Source: Candidatus Saccharimonadia bacterium (lineage in GTDB: Bacteria; Patescibacteriota; Saccharimonadia; UBA4664). From it: a DNA stretch of 38,972 nt. Location of the stretch: assembly GCA_035544015.1 (NCBI GenBank), contig DATKIP010000038.1, positions 1 to 38,972 on the forward strand, in the 5' to 3' direction. Made by a program: the position numbers and the translations under genes. Positions 8,687-16,064 of this stretch are shown piece by piece (positions within the stretch are counted from its first letter, which is position 1; every line of letters starts with the position of its first letter). The notes under the pieces are model-generated. The model saw only the letters and a list, made by a program, of their open reading frames with translations, was not told where the DNA came from and ran no database searches.

Positions 8687-9624
8687 TGGCGCTGACCGAG
8701 GCGACGAAAGCCAACCTGCGGCGTAAGTCCGGTTTCATTGACGATGTGCAGCGCGGCCCTGATGGGGCGCCCATGCCCAGCTGGCTTGACCTCAACCTGA
8801 CAGAGCTTTGCAACCGTTCCGCCGGTAGCAAGCGCCCTTGCGTCTTCTGTCCGCGCATTGACGCTGCGACCTACCCGAACCAGGCGCTTCACATGCCGCT
8901 CGGCCTGGTCAAGCGGATCCGCACGGAACTGCTCGGCCTCGACTTCAAGGGTGCCGTCGTGCTGTGCGGGTTCGGCGAGCCGATGTTGCATCCGGCATTC
9001 CTCGCCGTCGTCGCCGAGCTGTGCGGCCACGGTTGGCGCGTCGAGTTGGTGACGAACGGCGACAGGCTGACCGAGGACGGCGCCCGCGACCTCGCGCGCC
9101 TCGGCCTCGATTGCATCGTCGTGAGCATGTATGACGGGCCGCATCAGGTGCTCAGGTTCAAGGCGATGCTTGACGGCGCCGGCCTTGTCGAGGGTGACGG
9201 TTATATCTTGCGCGATCGATGGCATACCGAGGAAGATGGCTTTGGCTTGAAGCTCACAAATCGCGCGGGAGCCGTGACGATGGGCAAGCAAGATGCGGTA
9301 CAGCCGGAGCGGCCGTGTCACTATCTGGCCTATCAGATGACGGTTGATTGGAATGGGGACGTGCTGCTTTGTGTGCAAGATTGGTCGAAACGCGTCCGCT
9401 ACGGCAACCTCGTGCATCAAAATCTTTGGGAAATCTGGACATCTCCAGCTATGCACAAGCGGCGGCGTCAGCTATTCGCGGGCCGCGAGGGGATCAATCC
9501 GTGCAGCAATTGCAATACAGACGGAACTTTGCACGGCTTCAATCACGTCAAAGCTTGGCAGGAACCACGGCTATCATCGGCCACGGTCGATCTCCCGAGG
9601 GCCGAGGTTGGGGAACCCGCATAG
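8686..9624 (+). CDS. Radical SAM protein with SPASM-like C-terminus
   Basis: 312 aa. The [4Fe-4S]/SAM site is C42, C52 and C55 within LTELCNRSAGSKRPCVFCPR; the usual CxxxCxxC is stretched to C-x9-C-x2-C by six extra residues. LCGFGEPMLHPAF is the GGEP-type SAM motif and LVTNGDRL follows. The C-terminal part (about residues 205-285) has a SPASM-like set of cysteines: CHYLAYQMTVDWNGDVLLC and NPCSNC. SPASM radical SAM enzymes act on peptides, alcohols or sugars; the substrate is unknown. ATG 8686 is used; GTG 8683 is an alternative. The last 124 bases are overlapped in another frame by the next gene. Confidence 0.88.
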   Translation: MALTEATKANLRRKSGFIDDVQRGPDGAPMPSWLDLNLTELCNRSAGSKRPCVFCPRIDAATYPNQALHMPLGLVKRIRTELLGLDFKGAVVLCGFGEPMLHPAFLAVVAELCGHGWRVELVTNGDRLTEDGARDLARLGLDCIVVSMYDGPHQVLRFKAMLDGAGLVEGDGYILRDRWHTEEDGFGLKLTNRAGAVTMGKQDAVQPERPCHYLAYQMTVDWNGDVLLCVQDWSKRVRYGNLVHQNLWEIWTSPAMHKRRRQLFAGREGINPCSNCNTDGTLHGFNHVKAWQEPRLSSATVDLPRAEVGEPA

Positions 9625-10208
9625 ACACGGCCGATCGCGTCGTGCGCATGTGGAATTGGGATTGGCAGGATCCGGCCGATTACGGCGAGCGCTACGACGT
9701 CGGCATAATCGAAACGCATCCCAAGATAATCAAGCAATGGCGCGAGCATAATCGCCGCATGCCGGCCGAGGCGTGGGTAGCGTCCATTCTCAATTGCCCG
9801 CGCGGGACGTTCTCGACGTTGCCCGAGCGCTCTATTACCGTCGAGCAGCATAGCCGCTGGATTGACCAGGAAGGCCGTGCGGCCGGTATCGAGGGCTGCG
9901 GCGAGACGGGGAACTGGGAACTCACGCGCGGCGGTATTGCGGCGTGCTGGGCAATGGAGAACGCGGCGCCCGGCGGCGAACTCATCCTGGTGGGTTTCGA
10001 CAACATCGCCGCCGGTGTCGCGCTCGCCCCTGACGCCGCGTTCTCGCCCACCTATCAGGCGCATGGCGGCTTTTGGGGAATGGACGGCTACAAGGCCGGC
10101 GCCACCAAGGAAGGCAATCACGACTATATAGCCGAGCGGCTATTGCTTGAGAGCATGGCGCGGCGGCTCGGCCTCGGCCTGCGGTTCGCGGAGCAGGTGT
10201 GGCAATAA
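9501..10208 (+). CDS. Sialyltransferase-like (GT29/DUF115-type) protein
   Basis: 235 aa. IIGHGRSPEGRGWG (residues 25-38) followed by IDTADRVVRMWNWDW resembles the sialyltransferase L-motif region (nucleotide-sugar binding, then a V.R.N-type strand). The second block GGIAACWAMENAAPGGELILVGFD matches the motif in the other two DUF115-type proteins here. GTG at 9501 is preferred because AGGGG lies about eight bases upstream; the open frame extends back to 9348 without a supported start. It overlaps the radical SAM gene by 124 bases. It may transfer a nonulosonate or related sugar; donor and acceptor are unknown. Confidence 0.72.
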   Translation: MQQLQYRRNFARLQSRQSLAGTTAIIGHGRSPEGRGWGTRIDTADRVVRMWNWDWQDPADYGERYDVGIIETHPKIIKQWREHNRRMPAEAWVASILNCPRGTFSTLPERSITVEQHSRWIDQEGRAAGIEGCGETGNWELTRGGIAACWAMENAAPGGELILVGFDNIAAGVALAPDAAFSPTYQAHGGFWGMDGYKAGATKEGNHDYIAERLLLESMARRLGLGLRFAEQVWQ

Positions 10209-10209
10209 T

Positions 10210-10644
10210 ATGCAACTTTATCCATGCACTGTCAAAGCAGCTTGTAAAATTGTCAAACAATGGCATAGGCATTTACCAGATTTACAAGGCGGTTTATTTG
10301 CTGTCTCTTGTATTTCTGATGGTGTAATTGTTGGTGTTGGTGTCGCTGGTAATCCTTCTAGAGTATGGCAACATGAGGCGAAGATTGTAATTAGTCGATG
10401 TGCAACAGAAGGTCATGAAAATGCATGCTCTATGATTTATGGGGCACTTGCGCGTGCAGCAAAAGCTTTAGGTTATAAAGAAATCTGGACATATACACTT
10501 CAAGACGAACCAGGTACATCTTTACGTGCATCAGGTTTTATGGATATGGGTTTGACATCCGGCGGTGAATGGTCGCGACCGTGTAGATTGCGTGCTGCGG
10601 CGAAGATTGCAGAACCTAAAAGGCGTTGGAAGCGGAATTTATGA
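10210..10644 (+). CDS. XF1762-family GNAT-like protein
   Basis: 144 aa. The pattern HRHLPDLQGG, a V.VGVA.G.P strand, the block RCATEGHENACSMIYGALARAA, then TYTLQDEPGTSLRASGF is characteristic of the phage XF1762 family, which has an acetyltransferase-like fold. The role in phages is not established, and no acetyl-CoA loop of classical form is obvious. The gene is strikingly AT-rich: bases 10261-10320 have 23 G/C of 60, whereas 10741-10800 have 41 of 60. It is therefore a likely separate insertion. The Shine-Dalgarno is weak and ATG 10210 follows the previous stop directly. Confidence 0.8.
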   Translation: MQLYPCTVKAACKIVKQWHRHLPDLQGGLFAVSCISDGVIVGVGVAGNPSRVWQHEAKIVISRCATEGHENACSMIYGALARAAKALGYKEIWTYTLQDEPGTSLRASGFMDMGLTSGGEWSRPCRLRAAAKIAEPKRRWKRNL

Positions 10645-11204
10645 TTGCATGTATTGTTGGTGGTGGCCCATCGGCGAAAGATTTAGACACGGAACAATTA
10701 CCCGGTTTGGTGATCGGCGTGAACGATGCCGGCTTGCTCAAGCCGTGCCATGCCTGGTTCACCCTCGATCACAACTACGCCCGCGCCGCTCGCGAGCGCA
10801 TCACCCGCTTGCCCAGTTCGACCGAGTTGCACATTTGCACCTATCACAAGAATTTCCACCACTTCGAGGGCTGGCGCGTCCAGCTGTGGCGGCGGGTTGC
10901 TCAGGCAATGCCGATGCTCGACGGCGCGACGTTGTCGAGCGGACCAGGCACCACGCCGGGTTGCTCAGGGTATGTGGCCATCAACCTTGCCGCCGCGCTC
11001 GGCGCCGAGCGCATCTATCTCTACGGCTATGACTTCCACCAGCCCTACAGCTATTTTTTTGATGACAAGCCGTTCCCCCGTAAGTCCGTACGCGAGGTGG
11101 TGGATAGCTTCACTCGGGTGGCGCGACACTATGAGCGAGCAGGGATCGAGGTGATCAACTGTAATCCCAACAGCGCAATCAAGGCTTTCAAGAATGCAGC
11201 GTAA
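10641..11204 (+). CDS. DUF115/MptE-like protein, second copy
   Basis: 187 aa, homologous in plan to the product of 5770-6426. IVGGGPSAKDLD at the N-terminus is the GxGPS loop, followed by VIGVNDAGLL and WFTLDHNYA. The second block is GCSGYVAINLAAALGAERIYLYGYD. ATG 10641 overlaps the previous stop as ATGA and has GGAAGCGG upstream. The first 60 bases are AT-rich like the XF1762 gene; the rest is GC-rich, marking a junction inside this gene. Probable nucleotide-sugar-dependent transferase or pyrophosphate-type enzyme; substrate unknown. Confidence 0.75.
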   Translation: MIACIVGGGPSAKDLDTEQLPGLVIGVNDAGLLKPCHAWFTLDHNYARAARERITRLPSSTELHICTYHKNFHHFEGWRVQLWRRVAQAMPMLDGATLSSGPGTTPGCSGYVAINLAAALGAERIYLYGYDFHQPYSYFFDDKPFPRKSVREVVDSFTRVARHYERAGIEVINCNPNSAIKAFKNAA

Positions 11205-12006
11205 AGCGGTAATCATCGCCAACGAGAGCTTGCCGCATCACGCCAGCTTCGGGGGATCCTTCGCCAAGGGATTGGCGCGGCGTGGGTGGAAGGTGCTTGT
11301 CAGCACGAGCTATGCGCCGGCCGATCTCGTTGTGATGTGGGGCGTGCGCAACAAGGTGGCCATCGGCCAACAGCACGCGGCCGGCGGCGAGGTGTGCATT
11401 CTGGAACGCGGCTATCTCGGCGACCGCTTCGCTATGACCTCGGTCAGCTTTGGCGGTGGGCTCAACGGGCGCGGTCGGTTCGTCATCCCGCCGGGTGTCG
11501 GTGCCGAGCGGTTCGCCGAGATGGATATCGCTGTCCAGCCATGGGGGGACTTCTCGACGCGGCGCGGTCCGGCGGTGATCATGGGACAGGTGCTCGGCGA
11601 CCAAAGCGTGAAGCATGTCAACATTGGGAACTGGTATCGGACGGCGGCGGCGGGCTGCCGCGCGGCTGGATATGAGGTGCGGTTCCGTCCGCACCCAGGC
11701 GCGCGGGGCTCGCGAGATCTCCACGGGATGAAGGAGGCGCGCGGTAGCCTCGCCGAGGTGCTCGACGGCGCCGGATTGGTGGTGACCTTCAACAGCAACA
11801 GCGGCGTGGACGCGGTGCTCGCCGGCCGCGCAACCGTGGCCATGGATCCAGGCAGCATGGTGTGGGATATCGCGGCTCATGATATTGTGCCAACTGACAG
11901 ACTAGCATTCCCCGATAGATCGGCGTGGGCGGCGCGGCTCGCCTGGTGCCAATACTCTCGGGCGGAAATGGAAAATGGTTTCTGTGCCGAGGCGGTAGGG
12001 CTATGA
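11194..12006 (+). CDS. GT-B glycosyltransferase-like protein (KpsC/KpsS-like)
   Basis: 270 aa. The N-terminal half starts with a Rossmann-like strand and HASFGGSFAKGLARRGW, then VVMWGVRNK. The C-terminal half has FRPHPGARG (about residue 163) and VVTFNSNSGVDAVLAGRA (about 195-212) with a following MDPGSMVWDIA. The S.SGV.A.LAG pattern near an NDP-sugar site resembles Capsule_synth (KpsC/KpsS) and CDP-glycerol-type transferases. It overlaps the previous gene by 11 bases and the following small gene by four bases, and is the last enzyme of the module before the head-tail joining gene. Donor and acceptor cannot be inferred. Confidence 0.72.
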   Translation: MQRKAVIIANESLPHHASFGGSFAKGLARRGWKVLVSTSYAPADLVVMWGVRNKVAIGQQHAAGGEVCILERGYLGDRFAMTSVSFGGGLNGRGRFVIPPGVGAERFAEMDIAVQPWGDFSTRRGPAVIMGQVLGDQSVKHVNIGNWYRTAAAGCRAAGYEVRFRPHPGARGSRDLHGMKEARGSLAEVLDGAGLVVTFNSNSGVDAVLAGRATVAMDPGSMVWDIAAHDIVPTDRLAFPDRSAWAARLAWCQYSRAEMENGFCAEAVGL

Positions 12007-12188
12007 CGGAAGTGCTTTGCGATCTGCGTGTTGAAAAGGAAGGCAACCTTTTCGTGGTGCGTGATCAGGAAGGCCGCAAGGTTCGAGGTGTTCGTGCGAT
12101 TGCCATTAATCAGCGCATGAACGATGTCACCACAATCACATTGGAATTCATTCAATATAAAAGCGGTAAGCCTGAGGTGGCTCGATGA
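12003..12188 (+). CDS. Hypothetical small protein
   Basis: 61 aa from ATG 12003 (ATGA overlap with the preceding stop) and four-base overlap with the next gene. The sequence is strand-rich and ends in YKSGKPEVAR. No family recognised. The conserved spacing and the operon-style overlaps at both ends support it being real. It is less GC-rich than the genes before it. It may be a small structural adaptor, as it sits next to the joining protein, but that is only position-based. Confidence 0.65.
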   Translation: MTEVLCDLRVEKEGNLFVVRDQEGRKVRGVRAIAINQRMNDVTTITLEFIQYKSGKPEVAR

Positions 12189-12535
12189 CTGGAGCGGCGA
12201 TACTCACGAGCGTCATTACCTTGCAGCGCGTCACGATCGAACGTAACGGGCTCGGTGAGGGTGTGGAGACATGGACGACGTTGGCACAGCGCAAGGCACA
12301 GCGCGCCGACGTGTCCGCCGGTGAGGCGTTCCGCGCGCTGGAGGTGGGCGCGCAACTCTCGACGCGGTTCACGGTCCGCTACAGCCCCACGCTCGCAACG
12401 CTCAATCCCCTTGACCGCATCATATTCGACGGCCGCACCTTCAACATCACCGGCGTTCGCGAGAAGCAGCGCCGCCGCTGGATCGAGATTGACACGGTTG
12501 CGCGCGACGACATCGCGGCGGTGGAGACCACGTAA
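12185..12535 (+). CDS. Head-tail joining protein (Phage_H_T_join)
   Basis: 116 aa, matching the size of this SPP1 gp16/HK97 gp9-type adaptor. The pattern ITLQRVTIERNGLGEGVETWTT, a middle GEAFRA, then FTVRYSPTL...LDRIIFDGRTFNITGVRE is characteristic. It would cap the connector and receive the tail. It resumes the structural order after the enzyme module. Four-base overlap upstream and a stop directly adjacent to the next start keep it in the same operon. Confidence 0.9.
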   Translation: MTGAAILTSVITLQRVTIERNGLGEGVETWTTLAQRKAQRADVSAGEAFRALEVGAQLSTRFTVRYSPTLATLNPLDRIIFDGRTFNITGVREKQRRRWIEIDTVARDDIAAVETT

Positions 12536-12922
12536 ATGGAAGAACTGTTGCTAGCGTTGCTGGAGGCGAGCACTCCGCTTGTTGCCCTGGTGGGCACCCG
12601 GATGAATTGGGGATCGCGCGAGCAGGCCGCCGCGTTGCCGGCCGTGACGCTCAACAAGGTATCCGGCGGGCCGCTCTATGCCGATGAGGGCGAGGTGGGG
12701 CTTGACGAAGTGCGCGTCCAAATTGACACCTGGGCAAGCAGCTTCTCGGCCGCCACGGCAGTAGCGCGCGAGGTGCGCGCCCAGATCTCGGGTTATGAGG
12801 ACGCCAACTTCCCCTATATCTCGCTCGACGTGGTGCGCGATTTGCGCGAGGGTGGTGCAAATCAAGCCGCGTACGAGTATAGGGTTTCCATGGATTTCAT
12901 CGTTTTGAGCAGGAGCATCTAA
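12536..12922 (+). CDS. Tail completion protein, DUF3168
   Basis: 128 aa. The family pattern is clear: an N-terminal helix, LVALVGTRMNWGSREQAAALPAVTL, then VRVQIDTWASSFSAATAVAREVRAQI, and a C-terminal YEYRVSMDFIV. DUF3168/gp17-like proteins terminate the tail and join it to the head. It starts immediately after the joining protein stop and ends one base before the tail tube gene. Confidence 0.9.
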   Translation: MEELLLALLEASTPLVALVGTRMNWGSREQAAALPAVTLNKVSGGPLYADEGEVGLDEVRVQIDTWASSFSAATAVAREVRAQISGYEDANFPYISLDVVRDLREGGANQAAYEYRVSMDFIVLSRSI

Positions 12923-12923
12923 G

Positions 12924-13340
12924 ATGGTCGCAGTTGCAGGCAGGCAAGTGACGTTCCTGTGGGGCGATGATAGCCCGCAGGTAGAAATTCCTGGTGTGCG
13001 CGAGAAGGGTATCGAACTTAACGGCGAGCCCATCGACATCACCAGCGATGAAAACGACGGATGGCGCACGCTGCTCAGCCTGCCGGCTGAGAACCAGGTG
13101 AACATTACGCTCAACGGCGTGACCAAGAACGCGCGGCTCAAGAACGATTGGTTCGCGGGCGCGTCCTCGACAAACCGCATGCAAGCCTTGACGCTCATTT
13201 TCCCTGATGGCGCGACGCTGACGGGAACGTTCTTCATGGCCAGCTTCAAGGAAACGGCGAGCTACAAAGACGCCATGACGTTTGAGGCGACGCTCAACAG
13301 CAGTGGAACGATCACCTACACGCCTGGTAGCCCGGCCTAG
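12924..13340 (+). CDS. Major tail (tube) protein
   Basis: 138 aa, similar to the TP901-1-type major tail proteins (TIGR02126-like). Visible features are an all-strand composition, GVREKGIELNGEPIDITSDENDGWRTLL, NQVNITLNGVTKN and a C-terminal YKDAMTFEATLNSSGTITYTPG. It polymerises to form the tail tube. The expected position is before the chaperones and the tape measure, with gp10 in between here. Confidence 0.9.
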   Translation: MVAVAGRQVTFLWGDDSPQVEIPGVREKGIELNGEPIDITSDENDGWRTLLSLPAENQVNITLNGVTKNARLKNDWFAGASSTNRMQALTLIFPDGATLTGTFFMASFKETASYKDAMTFEATLNSSGTITYTPGSPA

Positions 13341-13350
13341 GTCAACACCC

Positions 13351-13761
13351 ATGGACGAATTCAGGATCGAGGGGCTTGCCGAGCTGCAAGCCAAATTTAG
13401 AGAGCTTCCAAAGGGCGTGCAGCGCAGCACGCTCCAGCGGGTCGGCCGGAAGGTGCTTGCGCCGATCGCCGACAAAGCGCGGTCGCTTGCCCCTCGACGG
13501 TCCGGTAAGTTAAAGCGTTCTATCAAAGTATCGACAAGGTTATCTCGCCGACAATACTTGCTAGCTCGTGGTGAGGGTGACAACGTCAACATATACGCCG
13601 GAGCGGGTGCGCTACCTCAAGCCACTTTGCAAGAGTTCGGTACGTCCAACCTTCCTGCCCAACCATTCATGCGGCCGGCATGGGACGCGGGCAAGGATCA
13701 ATTGCTTAGCGATGTCAAAAATGAATTATGGTCTGAAATACAGAAAGTGATAGGGAAGTGA
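13351..13761 (+). CDS. HK97 gp10-like tail component
   Basis: 136 aa from ATG 13351, ten bases after the tail tube stop; an upstream start at 13282 would run inside the tail tube gene and is not needed. The pattern RIEGLAELQAKFRELPKGV, VLAPIADKARSLAPRRSGKLKRSI and FGTSNLPAQPFMRPAWD is typical of the gp10 family. In many phages gp10 precedes DUF3168; here it follows the tail tube, which is a modest reordering. The Shine-Dalgarno is poor. The second half is AT-richer than the first. Confidence 0.88.
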   Translation: MDEFRIEGLAELQAKFRELPKGVQRSTLQRVGRKVLAPIADKARSLAPRRSGKLKRSIKVSTRLSRRQYLLARGEGDNVNIYAGAGALPQATLQEFGTSNLPAQPFMRPAWDAGKDQLLSDVKNELWSEIQKVIGK

Positions 13762-14168
13762 TATTTAAACAAGTCGAACTTGATTGGGGAGATCAGACTT
13801 ACACTATCCCGCCAAATCGTATTCTCGGTGCTATTGCCATCATTGAAGAATACTTCACGTTTCAAGATCTTGCTGACGCGGTAAACAGTAAAAAGCTTTC
13901 GCTAACTACGTTGTCGCGCACCTATGGGGATATCCTTCGCTATGCTGGCGCGAGCGTGAGCGACGATGAGGTTTATGCCGGCATGTTCGCGGGGGACTTG
14001 TCTTCCCAGATCCGCCGGGCCGTCGAAACGCTGCTCGTGATGATGATACCGCCTTCCGTGTTTGCTGCGGCTGCGGCCGATACCGTCGAGGCACCAGCAA
14101 GGGGAAACGCCCGCGCGCCTCGCGGGCGCAACAAGGAAAAACCGTCAGGGGCGCATATCAAGCGCTAG
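13758..14168 (+). CDS. Tail assembly chaperone, short form
   Basis: 136 aa from a GTG that overlaps the gp10 stop as GTGA. The size, the place between tail tube/gp10 and tape measure, and the acidic helical body (IIEEYFTFQDLADAV, then VRRAVETLL-like text) fit a tail assembly chaperone that coats the tape measure. The last 20 residues are basic and low-complexity. A downstream reading frame in the -1 phase continues the protein (see the frameshift entry), as in lambda gpG/gpGT. Confidence 0.72.
   Translation: MIFKQVELDWGDQTYTIPPNRILGAIAIIEEYFTFQDLADAVNSKKLSLTTLSRTYGDILRYAGASVSDDEVYAGMFAGDLSSQIRRAVETLLVMMIPPSVFAAAAADTVEAPARGNARAPRGRNKEKPSGAHIKR
14135..14142 (+). other. Candidate -1 frameshift site
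   Basis: GGAAAAAC, read as G GAA AAA C in the chaperone frame. A slip of one base back on the run of five A joins the short chaperone to the -1 frame that runs on to 14326. It is not a textbook X XXY YYZ heptamer at the first codon, so the exact slip site is tentative. The case for a shift rests on the downstream frame lacking any usual start codon until 14207. Confidence 0.5.
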
Positions 14169-14326
14169 TCTGCACAAGCCGCGTAATCCGTTCGGATTTT
14201 TGGTCAATGCAGCCTATAGAAATATGGTGGTGGCTCGATCATCTGAAACCCTCGCCGGAATACTGCGGCGGCATGTCAGAGGATGACGTAGCCGATATCT
14301 ACTACGAGGCATATGGCGATGGCTGA
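14141..14326 (+). CDS. Chaperone -1 frame extension (frameshift product)
   Basis: After a -1 slip the frame reads 61 further residues to TGA at 14326, giving a fused product of about 189 aa. It includes SDFWSMQPIEIWWWLDHLKP; an FW.x.P.E pattern like this is seen in the small second chaperone proteins of GTA-like tails. Between 14141 and 14207 the frame has no ATG, GTG or TTG, so the FW.M.P.E part would be lost if translation began at ATG 14207, which would give only 39 aa with a poor ribosome binding site. It overlaps the tape measure start by a few bases. Expression as a fusion is an inference. Confidence 0.6.
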   Translation, partial: TVRGAYQALVCTSRVIRSDFWSMQPIEIWWWLDHLKPSPEYCGGMSEDDVADIYYEAYGDG

Positions 14327-16064
14327 AAGCGAAATTGGTGCGTTGCGCGTTCGGCTCGGCTTCGATGCTGCCGACTTCGTCAAGGGCGTGGGCAAGGCCG
14401 AGGACACCATCAAGTCGCTTGCGGCCACGGCAACCAATGTCGGCGGCCTGATCGGCACGGCGCTCAAGGGCGGGATAGCCGCGATCGGCGCCGGCTTCAC
14501 AATCGCTGGTATCGTCAAGGTCGCCGACAGCTTGCACGACCTCGCCAAAACGGCCGACGATATCGGCGTGACCTCGACGCAGTTGCAAGAACTCGGCCAT
14601 GTCGCGCGGCAAGCCGGGCTCGATCATGAGGCATTCAACGAGACGTTGAAGACGTTCAAAGATCGGCTCAAGGAAGCGCATGACGGAAGCGGCGAGCTTG
14701 TAGATAAGCTCAAAGAAAATGATGCGGCGTTCCTGACGACATTGCGCAGCACAACCGATGTTGTAGCGGCGCTTAAATTGCTGGCCGATCATTACAATGA
14801 ATTGACAACCGAGGCCAAGCGCAGCGAGTTGGCAAACGCGGCATTCGGTGCAAATACAGAACAGCTTACCCGTTTGTTGTCGAATGGTAGCGCGGGCATT
14901 ACCAAGATGTCAGCCGAGGCCGCCGGCCTTGGTCTGGTGATGTCTGGCGCTTCCGTCAAAGTTGGAACCGACTTCGCCGAGGCAATCCGTTTGCTCACGG
15001 TAGCCGTGGATGAAAGCTCGGAAGCCTTTGGTGTTACGCTGAAAAACGCGGTGATCCTGGTCACGCCATTGCTGCTCGGCCTTGTCGATGTGGCGCGGGT
15101 GGTGATCGTCTCAATCCAGGGCATCAGCGAGGCGATCAAAAGCGCGTTCACCACTACGGCCGCGCAGGCCGTCGAGAGCCTGACCACGAAGGCCACTGAT
15201 GCCACGAATGCCCTGTCCGATGCAGAGGAACGGCTTGCCAAGCAACCGGGCGCCGTGGGGCTGGAGAACATCGTCAAGACGCGAAAGGGGCAGCTCGACG
15301 CGATCAACCAGCAACTCGCTATCGCTCAAGGTGAGCTTGACCGCACGACAAGCGGCGCGATGGGGCCAAATGTGGCGCCATCGACAGACAAGCTCCCCGA
15401 CATCAAAAAGACGGACGAAGAAAAAGCCGCAGCTAAAGCCGCCGAGCTTGCCGCCCAAAAGCAAATGAACCAGGAGTTGGACCGTTACAACACCTTGCGG
15501 CGCGAGGGCCTGAAGATAATTCAGGACACCTCCACGCCCGAAGAGCTGATGATTACTCAGCAAGAGAAGCTCAACAGGCTGTTGCAGGCTGGCGCGATCG
15601 ATGCGGAAACCTACGGCCGGGCAATGGAGAAAGCCACGCTGACGGCGGTGGGCGCCTATGCGAGCATGGCATCGAACATCGCGGGCAACCTGGAAAAGGT
15701 GTTTGCCAATTCCAAGGCCGTGGCCATCGCGTCGGCGTTGATCAACACCTTCGAGGGTGCCACGAAGGCGCTCGCCGCGTACCCGCCTCCATTCAACTTC
15801 GCCGCTGCGGCTGCCGTTGTCGCGGCCGGCCTCGCCCAGGTGGCCAACATCCGCAGCACGTCTAAGTCTTCCTCTGGTGGCGGTGGCGGATCCGCGTCGA
15901 GCGGCTCGACGGCCGCGAGCGGTGGGAGCGCGGCCGCCACTCCACAGCAAGGGCTTTACGTGAACCTTGAAGGCCAGAGCTTCGGGCGTGAGCAAGTAGT
16001 GGGGCTTATCGACTTGATCAACCAGGCCGGCCGCGACGGCTACAAAATCGAGGTGTCGAGATGA
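14319..16064 (+). CDS. Tape measure protein
   Basis: 581 aa; sets tail length and is ejected ahead of DNA. The N-terminus IGALRVRLGFDAADFVKGVGKAE is the classic tape measure opening; then a hydrophobic glycine/alanine stretch (about residues 46-72), long helices, a second hydrophobic region (about 240-262) and an Ala/Gly/Ser-rich segment near the C-terminus. ATG 14319 is preferred over 14313 because GAGG lies nine bases upstream. At about 0.15 nm per residue the tail would be near 90 nm. It overlaps the next gene by four bases. Confidence 0.92.
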   Translation: MAESEIGALRVRLGFDAADFVKGVGKAEDTIKSLAATATNVGGLIGTALKGGIAAIGAGFTIAGIVKVADSLHDLAKTADDIGVTSTQLQELGHVARQAGLDHEAFNETLKTFKDRLKEAHDGSGELVDKLKENDAAFLTTLRSTTDVVAALKLLADHYNELTTEAKRSELANAAFGANTEQLTRLLSNGSAGITKMSAEAAGLGLVMSGASVKVGTDFAEAIRLLTVAVDESSEAFGVTLKNAVILVTPLLLGLVDVARVVIVSIQGISEAIKSAFTTTAAQAVESLTTKATDATNALSDAEERLAKQPGAVGLENIVKTRKGQLDAINQQLAIAQGELDRTTSGAMGPNVAPSTDKLPDIKKTDEEKAAAKAAELAAQKQMNQELDRYNTLRREGLKIIQDTSTPEELMITQQEKLNRLLQAGAIDAETYGRAMEKATLTAVGAYASMASNIAGNLEKVFANSKAVAIASALINTFEGATKALAAYPPPFNFAAAAAVVAAGLAQVANIRSTSKSSSGGGGGSASSGSTAASGGSAAATPQQGLYVNLEGQSFGREQVVGLIDLINQAGRDGYKIEVSR

